DNA of 64,000 nucleotides from Agarophyton chilense. Taxonomy: Eukaryota > Rhodophyta > Florideophyceae > Gracilariales > Gracilariaceae. Below are positions 1 to 10,719 of the stretch, one piece after another. The notes below the pieces were generated by a model. It was given only the letters and a program-made list of their open reading frames with translations. It had not been told where the DNA came from and ran no database searches. The first letter of the stretch is position 1, and every line of letters begins with the position of its first letter. Both the position numbers and the translations under genes were made by a program. The stretch covers positions 52,466-116,465 of the forward strand of contig JARGXX010000023.1 of NCBI GenBank assembly GCA_030374765.1, written 5' to 3'.

Positions 1-900
1 TATTAGGTATAAGATGTCTTTTTGACATTTGTTTTCTCTCAGCTAGCTACAGAAGCTGTTAAGACAACCTTAGAGGCTAAAACTGAGTCGTATGCGTCGA
101 AGTATGGACATTGTTTGGACTCAGAAAGCACACAGATTTCTGGCAAAAAAACTAAAACTCCTGAAACAACCAGCAAATAACTCTAATGATTGTGCCGCAC
201 TTGTTTGCCTGTATGCTTGGGTTATCATCGTTGGAAAGTCAATTAAATCCTTTTCGAAACAGTCGAAAAATATGAACCATTTTGAAAGTTTAATGACGCG
301 AATAAGAGATATTATAGGAGGGCTCATTGCGCATTAATAAAGAATCGAATTATTAGACATAAAAAATACTTTATTTTATGGTCTTATTGTTTGTACGCGG
401 TTCGGCCAAACCCAGAAAGAAGAATGAAATGGTAAGAGGGCTATATCTCCGTGTTTTGTGATAAGGCAAACTTTTTCTTCTAAGCATCACCACTGTTTTA
501 TCTCCCATCGGAGAACTTAATAATCAACGAGGTTGCGTTACTTTGTGAGGCATACCACAAAGTAAGATCGCCTGGGTGAAGGGATGCTTGGCAGCAGTGC
601 GTGCCTGGAAAATTTGGATGCCTCCAGTTTACTGTTTTCTTGAATCTGCGTCTGCATGGTCGTGCTTGTGATGGAAGAAGTATTCAAATGTCATCGTTTA
701 ACTACCATCTTTGAACTAATTGAACTGTAATGATGTGCTTTGAGTACATTCTTAGCCCAGATACGCTTTTATGTGCCTGGGATCAAATACGTCAAAGTAT
801 TGTCCCGAGACCCCTCTCCATTGGTTCCCTTATGGCAAATACGTGGGTAAGTACAATCTCTTTCTCTCTGGTCCCATACACAAGCAAAAGACACTAGTTG
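1..900. other. left edge, no gene recognised
   Basis: I see no convincing gene here. Open frames are short (longest 81 codons, 92-337 +) and resemble no family I know. Because 915-1087 is a decayed piece of the glutamate-receptor-like gene, part of this stretch should correspond to its upstream exons. A possible splice donor with GTAAGT lies near 846-852, but alignment to the better copy is too weak to call exons. Confidence 0.4.
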
Positions 901-914
901 TCTGTTGACTCATC

Positions 915-1087
915 GGAGTATACATACTTTACGGCGAAGCTCTCGAGAACTAGTGGTAGAAAACGATTGCTGCAGAGTTTGTGGCTGACGTTTTTTGCCC
1001 GAGGCTGATCGATACTCTTATTTGCATCCAGTAGCCATTGCAGGTTTGAGAAACCTCTAATATATTTCTTTTTTCCTGTCACCATAC
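915..1087 (+). pseudogene. ionotropic glutamate receptor-like pseudogene, upstream piece
   Basis: The DNA aligns by eye with the inverted, better-preserved receptor copy (34257-35566, - strand). Stretches such as GAAGCTCTCGAGAA and AACGATTGCTGCAGAGTTTGTG match the exon that encodes the second half of the ligand-binding region. The intron boundaries are recognisable at the same places: a donor-like GTTTGTG and an acceptor-like CCAGTAG just before TTTGAGAAACC. The frame is broken. The alignment stops at 1087, where Copia element A begins, and resumes at 17590. Confidence 0.65.
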
Positions 1088-1347
1088 TCTTATGGTAGAT
1101 GCAGAAGTTGTTTCGTCGAAGCTACCGACGTTTTACTGTTGCGGTGTCGCGCTGCTATCGTCTTAAGTACTACTCGTTCTAGTTACTTGGCCTCCAGCCT
1201 TCTAGTCACCCAAAATCCAAAATGTAGTGCTGCACGGTACCAGTGCTCGTAATTGAGCGTGGTGTAGAAGCCAAACGTCCGTATCGGACAACAGTGGCCA
1301 AACGTCCATCTTGGACCCTCGGGGCCAAACGTCCAGATCGGACAACA
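1088..1347 (-). repeat. Copia A 3' LTR
   Basis: 260 bp, matching 17330-17589 with about seven substitutions counted by eye (about 2.7 percent). On the minus strand it begins TGTTGTCC and ends ATAAGA, so it is not a canonical TG...CA LTR. Next to its start are three units of the form GTCC-N5-GGAC followed by GTTTGGC. A purine tract, GGAAGCAGGGGAG on the minus strand, abuts it at 1348-1360. Confidence 0.88.
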
Positions 1348-1360
1348 CTCCCCTGCTTCC
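1348..1360 (-). other. polypurine tract of Copia A
   Basis: Minus-strand GGAAGCAGGGGAG lies directly against the TGTTG start of the 3' LTR, the expected place for the plus-strand primer of an LTR retrotransposon. Confidence 0.75.
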
Positions 1361-1400
1361 TACAACGAGCTGAATTGTGGAAGACATTATAAGAACTTTC

Positions 1401-2528
1401 TCAACCATCTATCATTCCCATTTGCAGGTCCTCGCTAACATGCTTGTGCAACCATCTCTTCAAAGCCTTTGTGAAAACATCGGCTTTCATTTCACTTGTC
1501 GCAATGTACTCAATGTGAACTTCTCCTTTTCGTGTTGTGTCACGAACCAAGTGGTACTTCACATCTTTGTGTTTCGTGCGCTCATTGCACACCTCATCTC
1601 AGGAGAGACAGATGATTCCTTGATTGTCCCCGTACAACGTAGTTGGTCCATTCTGTAGGACTTAGAATTCCTTAAAAAGTCTTCGCAGCCATACCGCTTC
1701 TCGTACGGCGAACGACATTGCCACGTACTCTGCCTCCAACGTTGACTGCGCGAAAACAGTCTGTTTCTTGCTTCTCCAAGCAATCGGTCCACCCGCATAC
1801 ATGAAAACAAAACCACTTGTAGACTTCCTGTCTACTCTATCACAAGCAAAATCAGCGTTTGAGTAGCCAATCAACGTGCCATGGGTCTCAGAACCATAAG
1901 TGATGCATTGCCTGCGAGTTGTATGTAAGTACTTCAAGACATTAAGGGCTGCTTTCCACAAGGTTTTGTTGAATTTTCTCATGTATCTTGCGAGAAATCC
2001 AACTGAGAAGGCAATGTCTGGCCTCACTGTATTTGCCAGATGCATCAGAGCCCCTACCAATTCTTGATAGGGCATATATTCCTCCCCTTCTGATGCCTCT
2101 GCCTCCTGTACGGTCGCTGTGTCCGGCAATGGAACGTGAACAGGCTTGCAGTTGACAATTCGGAACCTCTCAGAAAGATTATTGATCATCGGAGAGTTGT
2201 GAATCCGTACTGTACCTTCTTCCTTCCAGTGATCAACCACAATTGGAAGGAACTTCTTCGGCGTTTCTTCCGTTCGCAGCTCTACCTTGGTTCTCAGCTC
2301 CGCCAGAAACCCAACCAGCCGCTCACGATTGCTTCCTGCCACCAATCAGTCGTCCACATACATCAGTATCTAGAACTTTTGGTGTCCATTTCCATAAATG
2401 AATAGTCCTGGGTCAGCCTCCGACACCTTGCACCCCATGCCGAGTAGAATAGCCGCGTATTTCTTCCGCCACGCCCTTGATGCCTGCCGAAGACCGTACA
2501 CCGCTTTGTATAGCTGATATACGTAGTC
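1401..2528 (-). pseudogene. Copia A pol, 3' part: RT end and RNase H (broken)
   Basis: Minus-strand reading gives the RT block YKAVYGLRQASRAW, then YVDD followed immediately by an in-frame TGA (2346-2348). The frame then resumes through the RT thumb (PYQELVGALMHLAN, RPDIAFSVGFLARY) and Copia RNase H motifs (DRKSTSGFVF, STLEAEYVA, and after two more stops TKHKDVKYHLVRD and KADVFTKAL). The breaks are point nonsense mutations rather than frameshifts, since the same frame carries all blocks. The fragment ends exactly at the G1 insertion point; its upstream half is at 14327-16453. Confidence 0.9.
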
Positions 2529-3444
2529 TGTAGAGCAACGCCCAGTTAGGGGATACTTGAAGATGCAACTCATAGAATGAGGGTTGAACCCTCCGAGGGT
2601 TATGACTATGATCCCCTCTAAGGTATGCTGAGGTGGCACTGTTTCCTGGTTAGAGTTCGCCTATGAAGTGAAAATTCCGATGGCCCATGGTTGGATTGGC
2701 CCCGTGATACACGGGGCTTAATTTTGGCACCGATTTTCGGATATTTGTTAGAACGTTGGACTTTTGGGCCCTGACAGTTGGATCTTCACGTGTATGGCAC
2801 TGAGCAGGTGTGCACTACTGTAGAGTTTAGTTAGTGGGCCCTACTTAGGGAGACGAGATCTGACAGTCCGAAGCTCAGAGTAAAGGGTAACCAAGGTTGG
2901 TCTTCGATACCTTTAGAGGTTCTTCGTCGCCATAGTTTCGGCCTTACAACCCGGAACGGGCTCTGGTTAGCAACGCCTGCGTAGGGACACGACTCCACTT
3001 GGAGAGTGCCCACGTGTGGGTTCCGTGCAACCACCCCCTTGGGACCGCTCAGACGACCTGCGTGCACGATACCCCGTGGGGGTTCTGCTTACTTGTTGCG
3101 TGCTTTTTTTGTTTCCTTTCGAGGACAGGTTTTCGCCCCTGTATTGGGTTTCTTTTGTTGTTTCGCCCCTTTTCTGGTTCTCGGGTCCGGTGCCTGTTAG
3201 TGCCCGACCCTCGCCCCGTTTTTCCTCTTCGCCGGATTTTCCCCCATTCTTTGGGATACCCATACCCATTCCCGATCCAACGGTTTCTACCCCTCACCTC
3301 CGTCGGTACTGCCGGAATCCCCCGTGGGAGTTACACCCCACACTACGGGTGGAACGGAGGGCTCTGTCTCTGAGTCTGCCTCCCCCAGGGAGCAAGGCTT
3401 CGAACACCTTGAGAGCACTTCCCGTCGCCGGGTTTTGCTCCACA
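2529..3444 (+). repeat. G1 5' LTR
   Basis: 916 bp starting TGTAGAGCAACG and ending TTTTGCTCCACA, the same length as the copy at 13406-14321. The open frames inside it (for example 3016-3444) also occur in the other LTR and are not treated as genes. Confidence 0.95.
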
Positions 3445-3446
3445 AG

Positions 3447-3459
3447 TGGTCTCCCGACT
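3447..3459 (+). other. G1 primer binding site
   Basis: TGGTCTCCCGACT lies two bases after the 5' LTR. It begins with TGG, as a site complementary to a tRNA CCA end should. The identical 13-mer with the same two-base spacer is found in G2 (minus strand, 47414-47426). The implied tRNA 3' end is AGTCGGGAGACCA. From memory this resembles the 3' end of eukaryotic tRNA-Tyr, but no tRNA gene in the window can confirm it. Confidence 0.75.
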
Positions 3460-3670
3460 AAGAATCCGTTCTCGGACTTTTGGGTTAGTCATCCACGTGT
3501 TGGAATATATCTTGGAAGAGGAAGCACCGTCGTGAAGATTTGTTGTAGTGGTCCCCTTGGGAAAGGGTGGAATTGGTTTTAATTTTGTTTTGTGTTACGT
3601 CATCCGTTCTCCGGGAATCTCGTGATCGAATTTCATCGTTACCCCGAATCGTCGGCGTCTTGTCTGCAGC

Positions 3671-5701
3671 ATGTCGCCACCTACCCGTGGTTTCCAGGAC
3701 TGGATCGAACCGTCAAGCGGATTCAGTGGCCCCGGCCCCGCCTAGACCGAGGAGCTCAATTCCCGAGGGTCGGAACGATTCCGGTATCGATCTGGACACT
3801 CGGAGAGCACCCTCAGTGGTTTCAGGTCCTCGAGAGGTCGTGGCTGTGGGCCCAGCTCCAGTGGTGGAGACCCCCTCAGCAGGACCCCGGAGTCGGCCGA
3901 CCCTGAATTACAGCGCCTGGAGACTCAAATCGATATCGCCAACGCGGGTCACGTCGAGCTCCTTCAGGAGGTTACTACCCTCCGCCTCAAGGTGGAGGAC
4001 GCCCCGGTGCGGGGAGTCGCCGATGACCTTCGTACCCTGAGGAGGGATGTGAACTCTCTTTTGGAAAGCTTTGGTACCCCTGGGGTCTTTATCCAGGAGT
4101 ACCGGAGCCTCGTGGAGGAACACCGCGTGCAAGCGGAACGCTTCCGAGCTCGGCTGGACACCCTGGAGGCCATTATCCGTATGGACGGAGACACAGAAGC
4201 CTCGAAGGATAAACCCGACGTTTCGGAAGACGAAGAACACCGCTCCGCTAAACGGGACCGCCGCAAGTCCAAGAAGAGGGTTCACCTCCAAGAGGATTTA
4301 TCGGATTCCGATCCCAATCGCTCGTCATCGAGTTCGTCTTCCGAATCTTTGGATAGTGAAGATGGACGCCGGTCATCCCGGGCGACTCGGTCGAAGGCTA
4401 CTTACACCTCTCAAGGGGCAATCCGTACCCGGAAGAAGGGTAGGAAGCACCTTGGATTAAGGGAGCTGAAGCCGACGAATCCTCTCTATCGGAAGCTGCT
4501 ATCGTACCGCTATTACCGGTTGGATAACCCTTCGGGAGATCGAACATCCCGCGGAACGGGTAAGGTCAAGGACTACATCAAAAGGCTGAGCATCACCCTA
4601 CAGAAGAGGGAGTTCACAGGAACAGACCCAATTCTGGTGCTCGATTTCCTTGCGAGGTTCGTCCAGGAGGCTGACATCCTCGGTATGAGTGAAGCGCAAG
4701 CGTATCTTGCATTACCCTATTTCTTAAAGGGAATGGCTGAAGACCAGTTCAACTCCGTCCGTGGATCATCCCGAGCCTCGGAAGGGGGAGTCACGTGCTG
4801 GCCCGAAGCGGTGCAGTACCTCTTGAGGTCATACGCTACTGGAAATGCGATTCAGGAAGCAATCCTTGCATTAAGGGATAGGCGGCAGAAGCCGATGGAA
4901 ACCGAAACGGTGTATTCAACTCGCTTGAATAAAGCGTTTCACCGATGCGGGAATGTATTCCCCGCCTACGAGAGATGCACCATGTTTGTGGATGGTTTGG
5001 ACCCCTCGATAAGGGCATTGGTTGCCCGACATCGGGAAGAGAAGCGCAAGCTGACCTACTTGGAATTGGTTCAGTACGCCCAGGCTGAGGGGGATACTCT
5101 CCGTGCCCGGCAGAACCGAAAGAGTCGGCCGACAAGTGCACTCCTCGCCGATGGAGGTAACTCGTCTTTGTCACTCGCAGGAGGCCCGGCCCCTGTGGGG
5201 GTCAATGATAACATTCACTTCATGGGAAGTAACCCCGACTCTATGGGTACGTCTGAGTTGCCGTCGACATCCGCTCCGACTACGGAAGAAAACCCTGCGC
5301 TCTATACCCACGGACGGAGGGTGCCAGCCGCATCGCTACCTTTTGCGAATACCGCTGCTCGGTTCTCTCGCCCCGGATAGAGGGATACAGCACCACGTCG
5401 CGTGGATTCACGTCCACAACCGAACCCGGCAGAGCTGATTTGCTATTTGTGTTACCTCCGTGGTCACAAAGCACCAGACTGCACATTTTTCCTGCGGGAG
5501 GGTTCACGAATTATCGCTCAGTACGAGGTTCTGACCCCTGAGGAGAAAGCTCGAGTCCCGAGTAGGTCCTATGAGGAACAAAGGATACTCCGAGCTCACC
5601 TTGCTGACAGGGATACAGAACTTGTACCCGCGAACGGGGAACAACCGGTCCCCTTCGAGGCGGCTGCACCGAATTCGGTGGGGTCCGCTTCGAAAAACTA
5701 A
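3671..5701 (+). pseudogene. G1 Gag (capsid and CCHC nucleocapsid), one internal stop
   Basis: Structural polyprotein of the retrotransposon. The first ATG, at 3671, lies 227 bp after the LTR, close to the 216 bp seen in G2. The N-terminal 100 or so codons are frame-disturbed (a TAG in frame at about 3743). From 3992 the frame runs through a charged, Ser-rich region (SSSSSSSESLDSEDGRR) and a capsid-like domain (GVTCWPEAVQYLLRSYA). An in-frame TAG at 5378-5380 stands where G2 has a Trp after Pro-Gly. The frame then continues through the knuckle CYLCYLRGHKAPDC (5441-5482) and stops with TAA at 5699-5701, inside the overlap with pol. Without suppression of the TAG, capsid and nucleocapsid would be separate. 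Confidence 0.85.
5692..5701 (+). promoter_or_regulatory. G1 putative -1 ribosomal frameshift site
   Basis: Gag ends TCG AAA AAC TAA. Pol is open in the -1 frame straight through this point. G-AAA-AAC has the A-AAC slippery half of a -1 site, next to the stop. About 12 nt downstream, CTCCC-CTGC-GGGAG can form a small GC hairpin. G2 has G-GAA-AAC-TAA in the same place with pol also in -1. The first base of the heptamer is not the ideal repeat, so efficiency is unknown. Confidence 0.6.
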
Positions 5702-5703
5702 AC

Positions 5704-8700
5704 TTGGGAGTCTCCCCTGCGGGAGGGGCGTCTTCTAAGCCGGAGTTGAAGACGCCCGAGGCGCTCCAGCTTCGCTCCCCAGCTGTGACTATCCTTTCAA
5801 GAAAAACGGCTGACACCGACGTTAGCTCGGGATACTTTAGTGTCCTCCGTCGCCCGTGGATACGGTCCCGTAATCTCCGTATTCCGGATCGAGTTATGGT
5901 AATGGCCAAGCGGAAGCATAAAGATTTCGCCGACTTCGGCCTGTCCAACCAGTTTATGGTTCGTCAAATATCTGTCCAGGATACAGGAGCCGCTCCTAAC
6001 TTAATTCATGTTGAATTGTTACCCCCGCTGCTCCGGGTTCAAGTTCGTACCGGTCCACGTTTGGATATCGCCCATGCGAACAACAACCCGCTACGGACAC
6101 TGGGTACAATTTCCCTCATGGTAAGGTTAGGCTCCTATCTCGTTCAGCTAGAGTTTATTGTATGCAAGTCACTTGCAGCACCAGTCATACTGGGTTGTGA
6201 CTTTTGCGACCGCTTCGTGGAAGCCATCCGTCCTCGGAATAGAACTGTGGAAATCGAAGACGGGTCTGCGATCCCAATCGTTCGTAAACCCTTACAGGGA
6301 GCAGCGCGAACACGCGTTCCTCTCCCTGTCGCGCAGGAATCTGTGAAGAAGGACCCAGTGTCTACACGGGTAAAGGTTGCGAAGTCAGTGGCTATCCCGC
6401 CAGAAACCCAGGTTTGGGTAGTTGTTACCAGGCAAATTGGTGTGCATGTGGTACAACCGAACCCGTCTCTGTATACGCGGCGTCAACTCGCCCTTGCGAA
6501 TGGGGTTGTCTCCGTGGAACCGGATAAACCTTTCAAGGTTTTGGTAGCCAACTTTGGAAAGACAACGCAGCATTTGGTCAAACACCAGATCCTGGGTTCT
6601 GTTCTTCCACACCTGCATGCGGTCGTACCTACAAAGATCTCTATCGCAGAGGTCCTTGGTGTGGCGGACCCTAAGGAGGGGGAGGACACTGCCGAAATCG
6701 CGGAAGACGGTGAGCATACGACTGCAGCTCCACACGCTGAACACTTTAAACCTCAGGAGGTTACGGCCCCTATCACAGGAGCAGACCAGACGGATCCTGT
6801 TCAGGAATTGGAGAAATGGGATCTCAACCATGTACCCGCATCTCATCGGGAGAAGCTGAGGCACATGCTTCGTGAATTTACCCCAATGTGGGATGGTTCC
6901 CTTGGAAGTATTGGGATTACAGAACACCGCATCGACTTGTTACCGAACACTCGGCCTAGTGCCCAACAACCTTACAGGGCTGGACCGAAAGCTCGGGAAG
7001 AGGAGGAATCTCAGGTGGAGAAGATGCTTAAAGCGGGCGTAATTGAACCTTCCCAGTCTGCTTGGGCCTCACCAGTGGTGTTAGTTCCGAAACCGGATGG
7101 ATCGTGGCGTTTCTGCATCGATTACAGACGCCTGAACGAGGTAACCATTAAGGATGTGTACCGGATCCCTTGGATGGACGAATACATCGACTCCCTTGGG
7201 AGCGCTACTGTTTTCTCTACCCTCGACGCCAATTCGGGCTACGGGCAAGTCCCTATTAGGGAGGAACATCGAGACAAAACGGCTTTCGTGTGTCATCAAG
7301 GACTTTTCCGATTCCAGAGGATGCCTTTTGGGTTGACAAATGCCCCCGCAACGTTTCAACGGGCGATAGACATTCTGTTGGCTCCCTTCAAGTGGAGGAC
7401 GTGTCTAGTGTATTTAGACGACATTATTGTCTTCTCCAACAACCTGGATGACCACCTCGAACACGTCAGGGACGTAATGAAGATACTCCGCGACGCGGGA
7501 ATCACCTTGAAACTCAAGAAGTGCGAGTTTTTCACCGATTCGGTTAAGTATCTGGGTCATATCATCCGTCCCGGACAGCTTTCAATCGATGAAGTACGAG
7601 TGAAATTCTTGAAGGAAGCAAAACATCCGAAAACTCAAACAGAGTTGCGATCCTTCTTAGGTCTGTGTAACGTGTATCGCCGATTCGTCCCGAACTTTGC
7701 GGATATTTCTACCCCCCTCAACAGGCTCCTGACTAAGGGACAACCAGTTGAACTGGAACCTTTTGGCGACGCGGAAGCGTCTGCCTTCACGGCACTGGTT
7801 AATGCCGTAACATCACCGCCAATCTTGGCTCTACCCAATCCGGGGCTCCCTTACGAAGTGGACACCGATGCTAGTGCCAACCAAGTAGGGTGTGCACTGT
7901 TCCAATCCTCTGAGGATGGTGAACGTCACCGTATTGGGTACTGGTCACGTTCCCTGAATGCCCATGAAAGGAACTACTCGGTCTCCGAGAAACAATGTAT
8001 AGCCGTTGTGTGCGCATTAGCTACACTTCGCCCCTATCTGATGGGTACTCGTTTCAAAGTCCATACGGACCACGCATGCTTTCGTTGGCTCCTGGAGATC
8101 TCCGAACCCTCGGGCCGCCTTATGCGCTGGCGTCTCCGACTGTCGGAATTCGACTGTGAGATCCTGTACAAGAAAGAGAAGCTGAACACTCAGGCTGATG
8201 CACTATCCCGCTTGGGAACCACAGCGGAAACGGAACCCTACGAGGACGATGACATCCCATGTTTTATGGTATCGGACCTCGAGGGAGGAGCTCAACCGCT
8301 GACGGATGATGTTTTTGACGATATAATCGTCAACGAGAGTCTGGATTCGCCGACCGGCTCTTTTATACCTATCTCTCCAGAGGTGATGATACGCGAGCAA
8401 CAGCTCGACCCATTCTGTACACGGATTCGGGCTCGCCTCAACGGAGGATTTCAGTTACCTTTCGAGGACGACGATCAGGGTTACCTAATCAGGACCGTTG
8501 GACCTCGCCCGAGGATAGTGGTGCCGCACACCCTACAACAGAGGGTATTACACCTCACTCACTATGTGAAGGTTGGCGCCCACCCCGGGGGAAGAAAACT
8601 GTACCTCACGTTGAGAAGGGACTTTTACTGGCCAGCAATGGCATTCAATTGTTACGCCGTCAGACGGGCCTGCGCCAATTGCGCCAAGAATGACGTAAAA

Positions 8701-10251
8701 CTTCGGAAGCACTCTAAGAAGTTGACGTTGTTCCCTGCACGGGCTCCACTCGAATTCGTGGCCATAGACATCCTAGGGGAGTTTATCAGGACGCCCCGAG
8801 GTCATCGGTATCTGCTTGTCATTTCTGACAGATTCTCTAAGCTAACGAGAACTGTGCCGCTGAAGCGGATCACCGCCGCTACCGTCGCGCAAGCGTTCGT
8901 GACCCATTGGGTGTTCGTATATGGACCGTCGGTGCAGTTGTTATCCGACAACGGAGGGCAATTCGCATCAAAGTTCTTTCAGGATGTATGTCGAATCCTT
9001 GATGTAAGGAATTTATTTGTTACTACGTATCATCCTCAGGGGAATGGCCAGGTGGAGAGGCTTAACCGCACGATACTCAACGCTTTGAGATCGTATGTTG
9101 CGGATCACCCCAAAAATTGGGACTTGTACACAGACGCTATCACGTATGCATACAACACCCAGGTACATCGGGTTACATCGTTATCCCCATTCGAACTGGT
9201 ACTGTCGAGGACACCGCCGCCGGTCGCCATCGAGGCTCAACCGACGCTGTCGACGTACCCGTCAACGGGATTGTACCGAGAAGCCTGGAAGGAGTGGCTT
9301 ACGAAGATGGTGCCGATAGCCCGGAAAGCAATGGACAAAGCTCAACGCGCCTACAACAAGGACTTTGACAATCGGGTTCGCAAACTTCTACCTCAGGTGG
9401 AGCCCGACGACTTCGTCTTCCTTCGAATGGAATACTACAATCCTGAAAAGGAACGTAGGCACAAGCTTCCGCCAATTGTGGACGGACCCTATCGTGTGGT
9501 TTCTGTAGACCCGGACACGGTGGTATTGGATATCGCTAACCGCCACGAACGGATCTCCAGGGACCGCATCACACGAGCGCCCACCCCAAATGTGGAAGTG
9601 GTGTCGGCACAAACGCCTTCCACAGGGGATGATTCAACGGAAGTTGACCCGTCAGGCGGAGATTCGAACACCCGCCCCGTTATACTTCCGCACCCGGAAC
9701 GTGGTTTAACCGACCTACCGGAAACTTCGGATACTCCCGAACCTGGGCCCGCTCCCTCAAGGGCCGAGTCAACGAACTCTTACAGAGTTACTCCCCCACC
9801 GGACGTAATCAAGCCTCCTGGCTCTCCGCCTAAGGAGGGGGAGGAGGACTTAGTTCCTTCGCAGGACGATGTTTTGGCGTCAGCCGGTCGCCCTAACAGG
9901 GAATCTAGTTCTCACAGTGAGACGGCGAGCCCGACCGAGACGGCGAGCCCGACCGAGCCCGCGACAGAGAAGTCACAACCCGAGCGTATGGGTAGCGACA
10001 TCACCGCCGACCCAGTCGAGCACGACGTCAGAAAAGATGACGAAAACCCGCCTAGGGAGAGTCGTGTGGAGAACTCCGCACCCGGAACGCCTACAGAGCC
10101 GACGATCACCCGCCGCCGCGGACGAGACATTGAGGTGTCGCACACTCAAACCCCGCTTTCTCGGGAACGAGCTGTGTCAGCGGACCCGCACGGGGAAGAT
10201 CTCGACGACGAGGTTGACCAAATTTGGCTCTCCGTTATGGAATGGGAATAG
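5704..10251 (+). CDS. G1 Pol polyprotein: protease, RT, RNase H, integrase
   Basis: 1515 codons without a stop, entered in the -1 frame from gag; 5704 (TTG) is only the first start-like codon, and translation probably comes by frameshift. Retropepsin has D93-T-G. The RT has the block from WASPVVLVPKPDGSWRFC through YLDD at 570-573. RNase H has VDTDAS near 720. The integrase zinc region has C990-x2-C993, and the catalytic triad is D1022, D1082 and E1118 with 35 residues between the last two. Order PR-RT-RH-IN is that of Gypsy. The C-terminal 250 residues are Pro/Glu/Ser-rich linker ending at a TAG. The chromodomain that is fused in G2 lies further on, at 10720. It would copy element RNA and integrate the cDNA. 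Confidence 0.95.
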   Translation: MGVSPAGGASSKPELKTPEALQLRSPAVTILSRKTADTDVSSGYFSVLRRPWIRSRNLRIPDRVMVMAKRKHKDFADFGLSNQFMVRQISVQDTGAAPNLIHVELLPPLLRVQVRTGPRLDIAHANNNPLRTLGTISLMVRLGSYLVQLEFIVCKSLAAPVILGCDFCDRFVEAIRPRNRTVEIEDGSAIPIVRKPLQGAARTRVPLPVAQESVKKDPVSTRVKVAKSVAIPPETQVWVVVTRQIGVHVVQPNPSLYTRRQLALANGVVSVEPDKPFKVLVANFGKTTQHLVKHQILGSVLPHLHAVVPTKISIAEVLGVADPKEGEDTAEIAEDGEHTTAAPHAEHFKPQEVTAPITGADQTDPVQELEKWDLNHVPASHREKLRHMLREFTPMWDGSLGSIGITEHRIDLLPNTRPSAQQPYRAGPKAREEEESQVEKMLKAGVIEPSQSAWASPVVLVPKPDGSWRFCIDYRRLNEVTIKDVYRIPWMDEYIDSLGSATVFSTLDANSGYGQVPIREEHRDKTAFVCHQGLFRFQRMPFGLTNAPATFQRAIDILLAPFKWRTCLVYLDDIIVFSNNLDDHLEHVRDVMKILRDAGITLKLKKCEFFTDSVKYLGHIIRPGQLSIDEVRVKFLKEAKHPKTQTELRSFLGLCNVYRRFVPNFADISTPLNRLLTKGQPVELEPFGDAEASAFTALVNAVTSPPILALPNPGLPYEVDTDASANQVGCALFQSSEDGERHRIGYWSRSLNAHERNYSVSEKQCIAVVCALATLRPYLMGTRFKVHTDHACFRWLLEISEPSGRLMRWRLRLSEFDCEILYKKEKLNTQADALSRLGTTAETEPYEDDDIPCFMVSDLEGGAQPLTDDVFDDIIVNESLDSPTGSFIPISPEVMIREQQLDPFCTRIRARLNGGFQLPFEDDDQGYLIRTVGPRPRIVVPHTLQQRVLHLTHYVKVGAHPGGRKLYLTLRRDFYWPAMAFNCYAVRRACANCAKNDVKLRKHSKKLTLFPARAPLEFVAIDILGEFIRTPRGHRYLLVISDRFSKLTRTVPLKRITAATVAQAFVTHWVFVYGPSVQLLSDNGGQFASKFFQDVCRILDVRNLFVTTYHPQGNGQVERLNRTILNALRSYVADHPKNWDLYTDAITYAYNTQVHRVTSLSPFELVLSRTPPPVAIEAQPTLSTYPSTGLYREAWKEWLTKMVPIARKAMDKAQRAYNKDFDNRVRKLLPQVEPDDFVFLRMEYYNPEKERRHKLPPIVDGPYRVVSVDPDTVVLDIANRHERISRDRITRAPTPNVEVVSAQTPSTGDDSTEVDPSGGDSNTRPVILPHPERGLTDLPETSDTPEPGPAPSRAESTNSYRVTPPPDVIKPPGSPPKEGEEDLVPSQDDVLASAGRPNRESSSHSETASPTETASPTEPATEKSQPERMGSDITADPVEHDVRKDDENPPRESRVENSAPGTPTEPTITRRRGRDIEVSHTQTPLSRERAVSADPHGEDLDDEVDQIWLSVMEWE

Positions 10252-10719
10252 GAACTCCTATGGAGACACTGGAACCCTCAGGAATGGGAAAGAAATGAGT
10301 GAGACCCATCGGGGACAGCTCAGGAGAGTGCTAGCGCGTGTCGAAAGCGCCACCTCACATCCGCATAGGCAGATTTTCCCGCACAAGGAACGGTCACCCC
10401 ACACGGGGCGCCCGCGCATTTGTGTGGCACACGTCGAATGGCACCGAGCCAATCAAAAGGCTCTGACGACCAACCGTCGCGCAAACCGCCTCCGTCGCAC
10501 GGCGCGTTGCACGGGAGCAACGTTCGTCCCCGTAGCTCGGGTTGACGTTGAAGTCGTACCCACCTGAGATTGGAGACGCTACCGCGTCGCGGTTTCTCAA
10601 CCGTCACGGAACCTAAGAACACCGTTGTTATCGGGAAGATTTCAGCTTTAAGAAGAACCCAAAACTGGTCCGTTTTGACTCCGTAGACGGAAGTTACAAC
10701 GTAGCCCACAGGTCACTCG
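10252..10719 (+). other. G1 decayed linker between integrase and chromodomain
   Basis: In the pol frame this stretch holds several stops. In G2 the corresponding linker is open from integrase to chromodomain, so here it has probably lost its coding continuity. Another frame (to 10567) stays open and is Arg/Thr-rich, but it has no domain I recognise. Confidence 0.5.

Noticed and set aside
3016..3582. 188-codon plus frame and its neighbours in the G1 LTR
   Set aside because: It repeats in the 3' LTR (13893-14324), overlaps several other open frames on both strands and has no domain; GC-rich chance coding.
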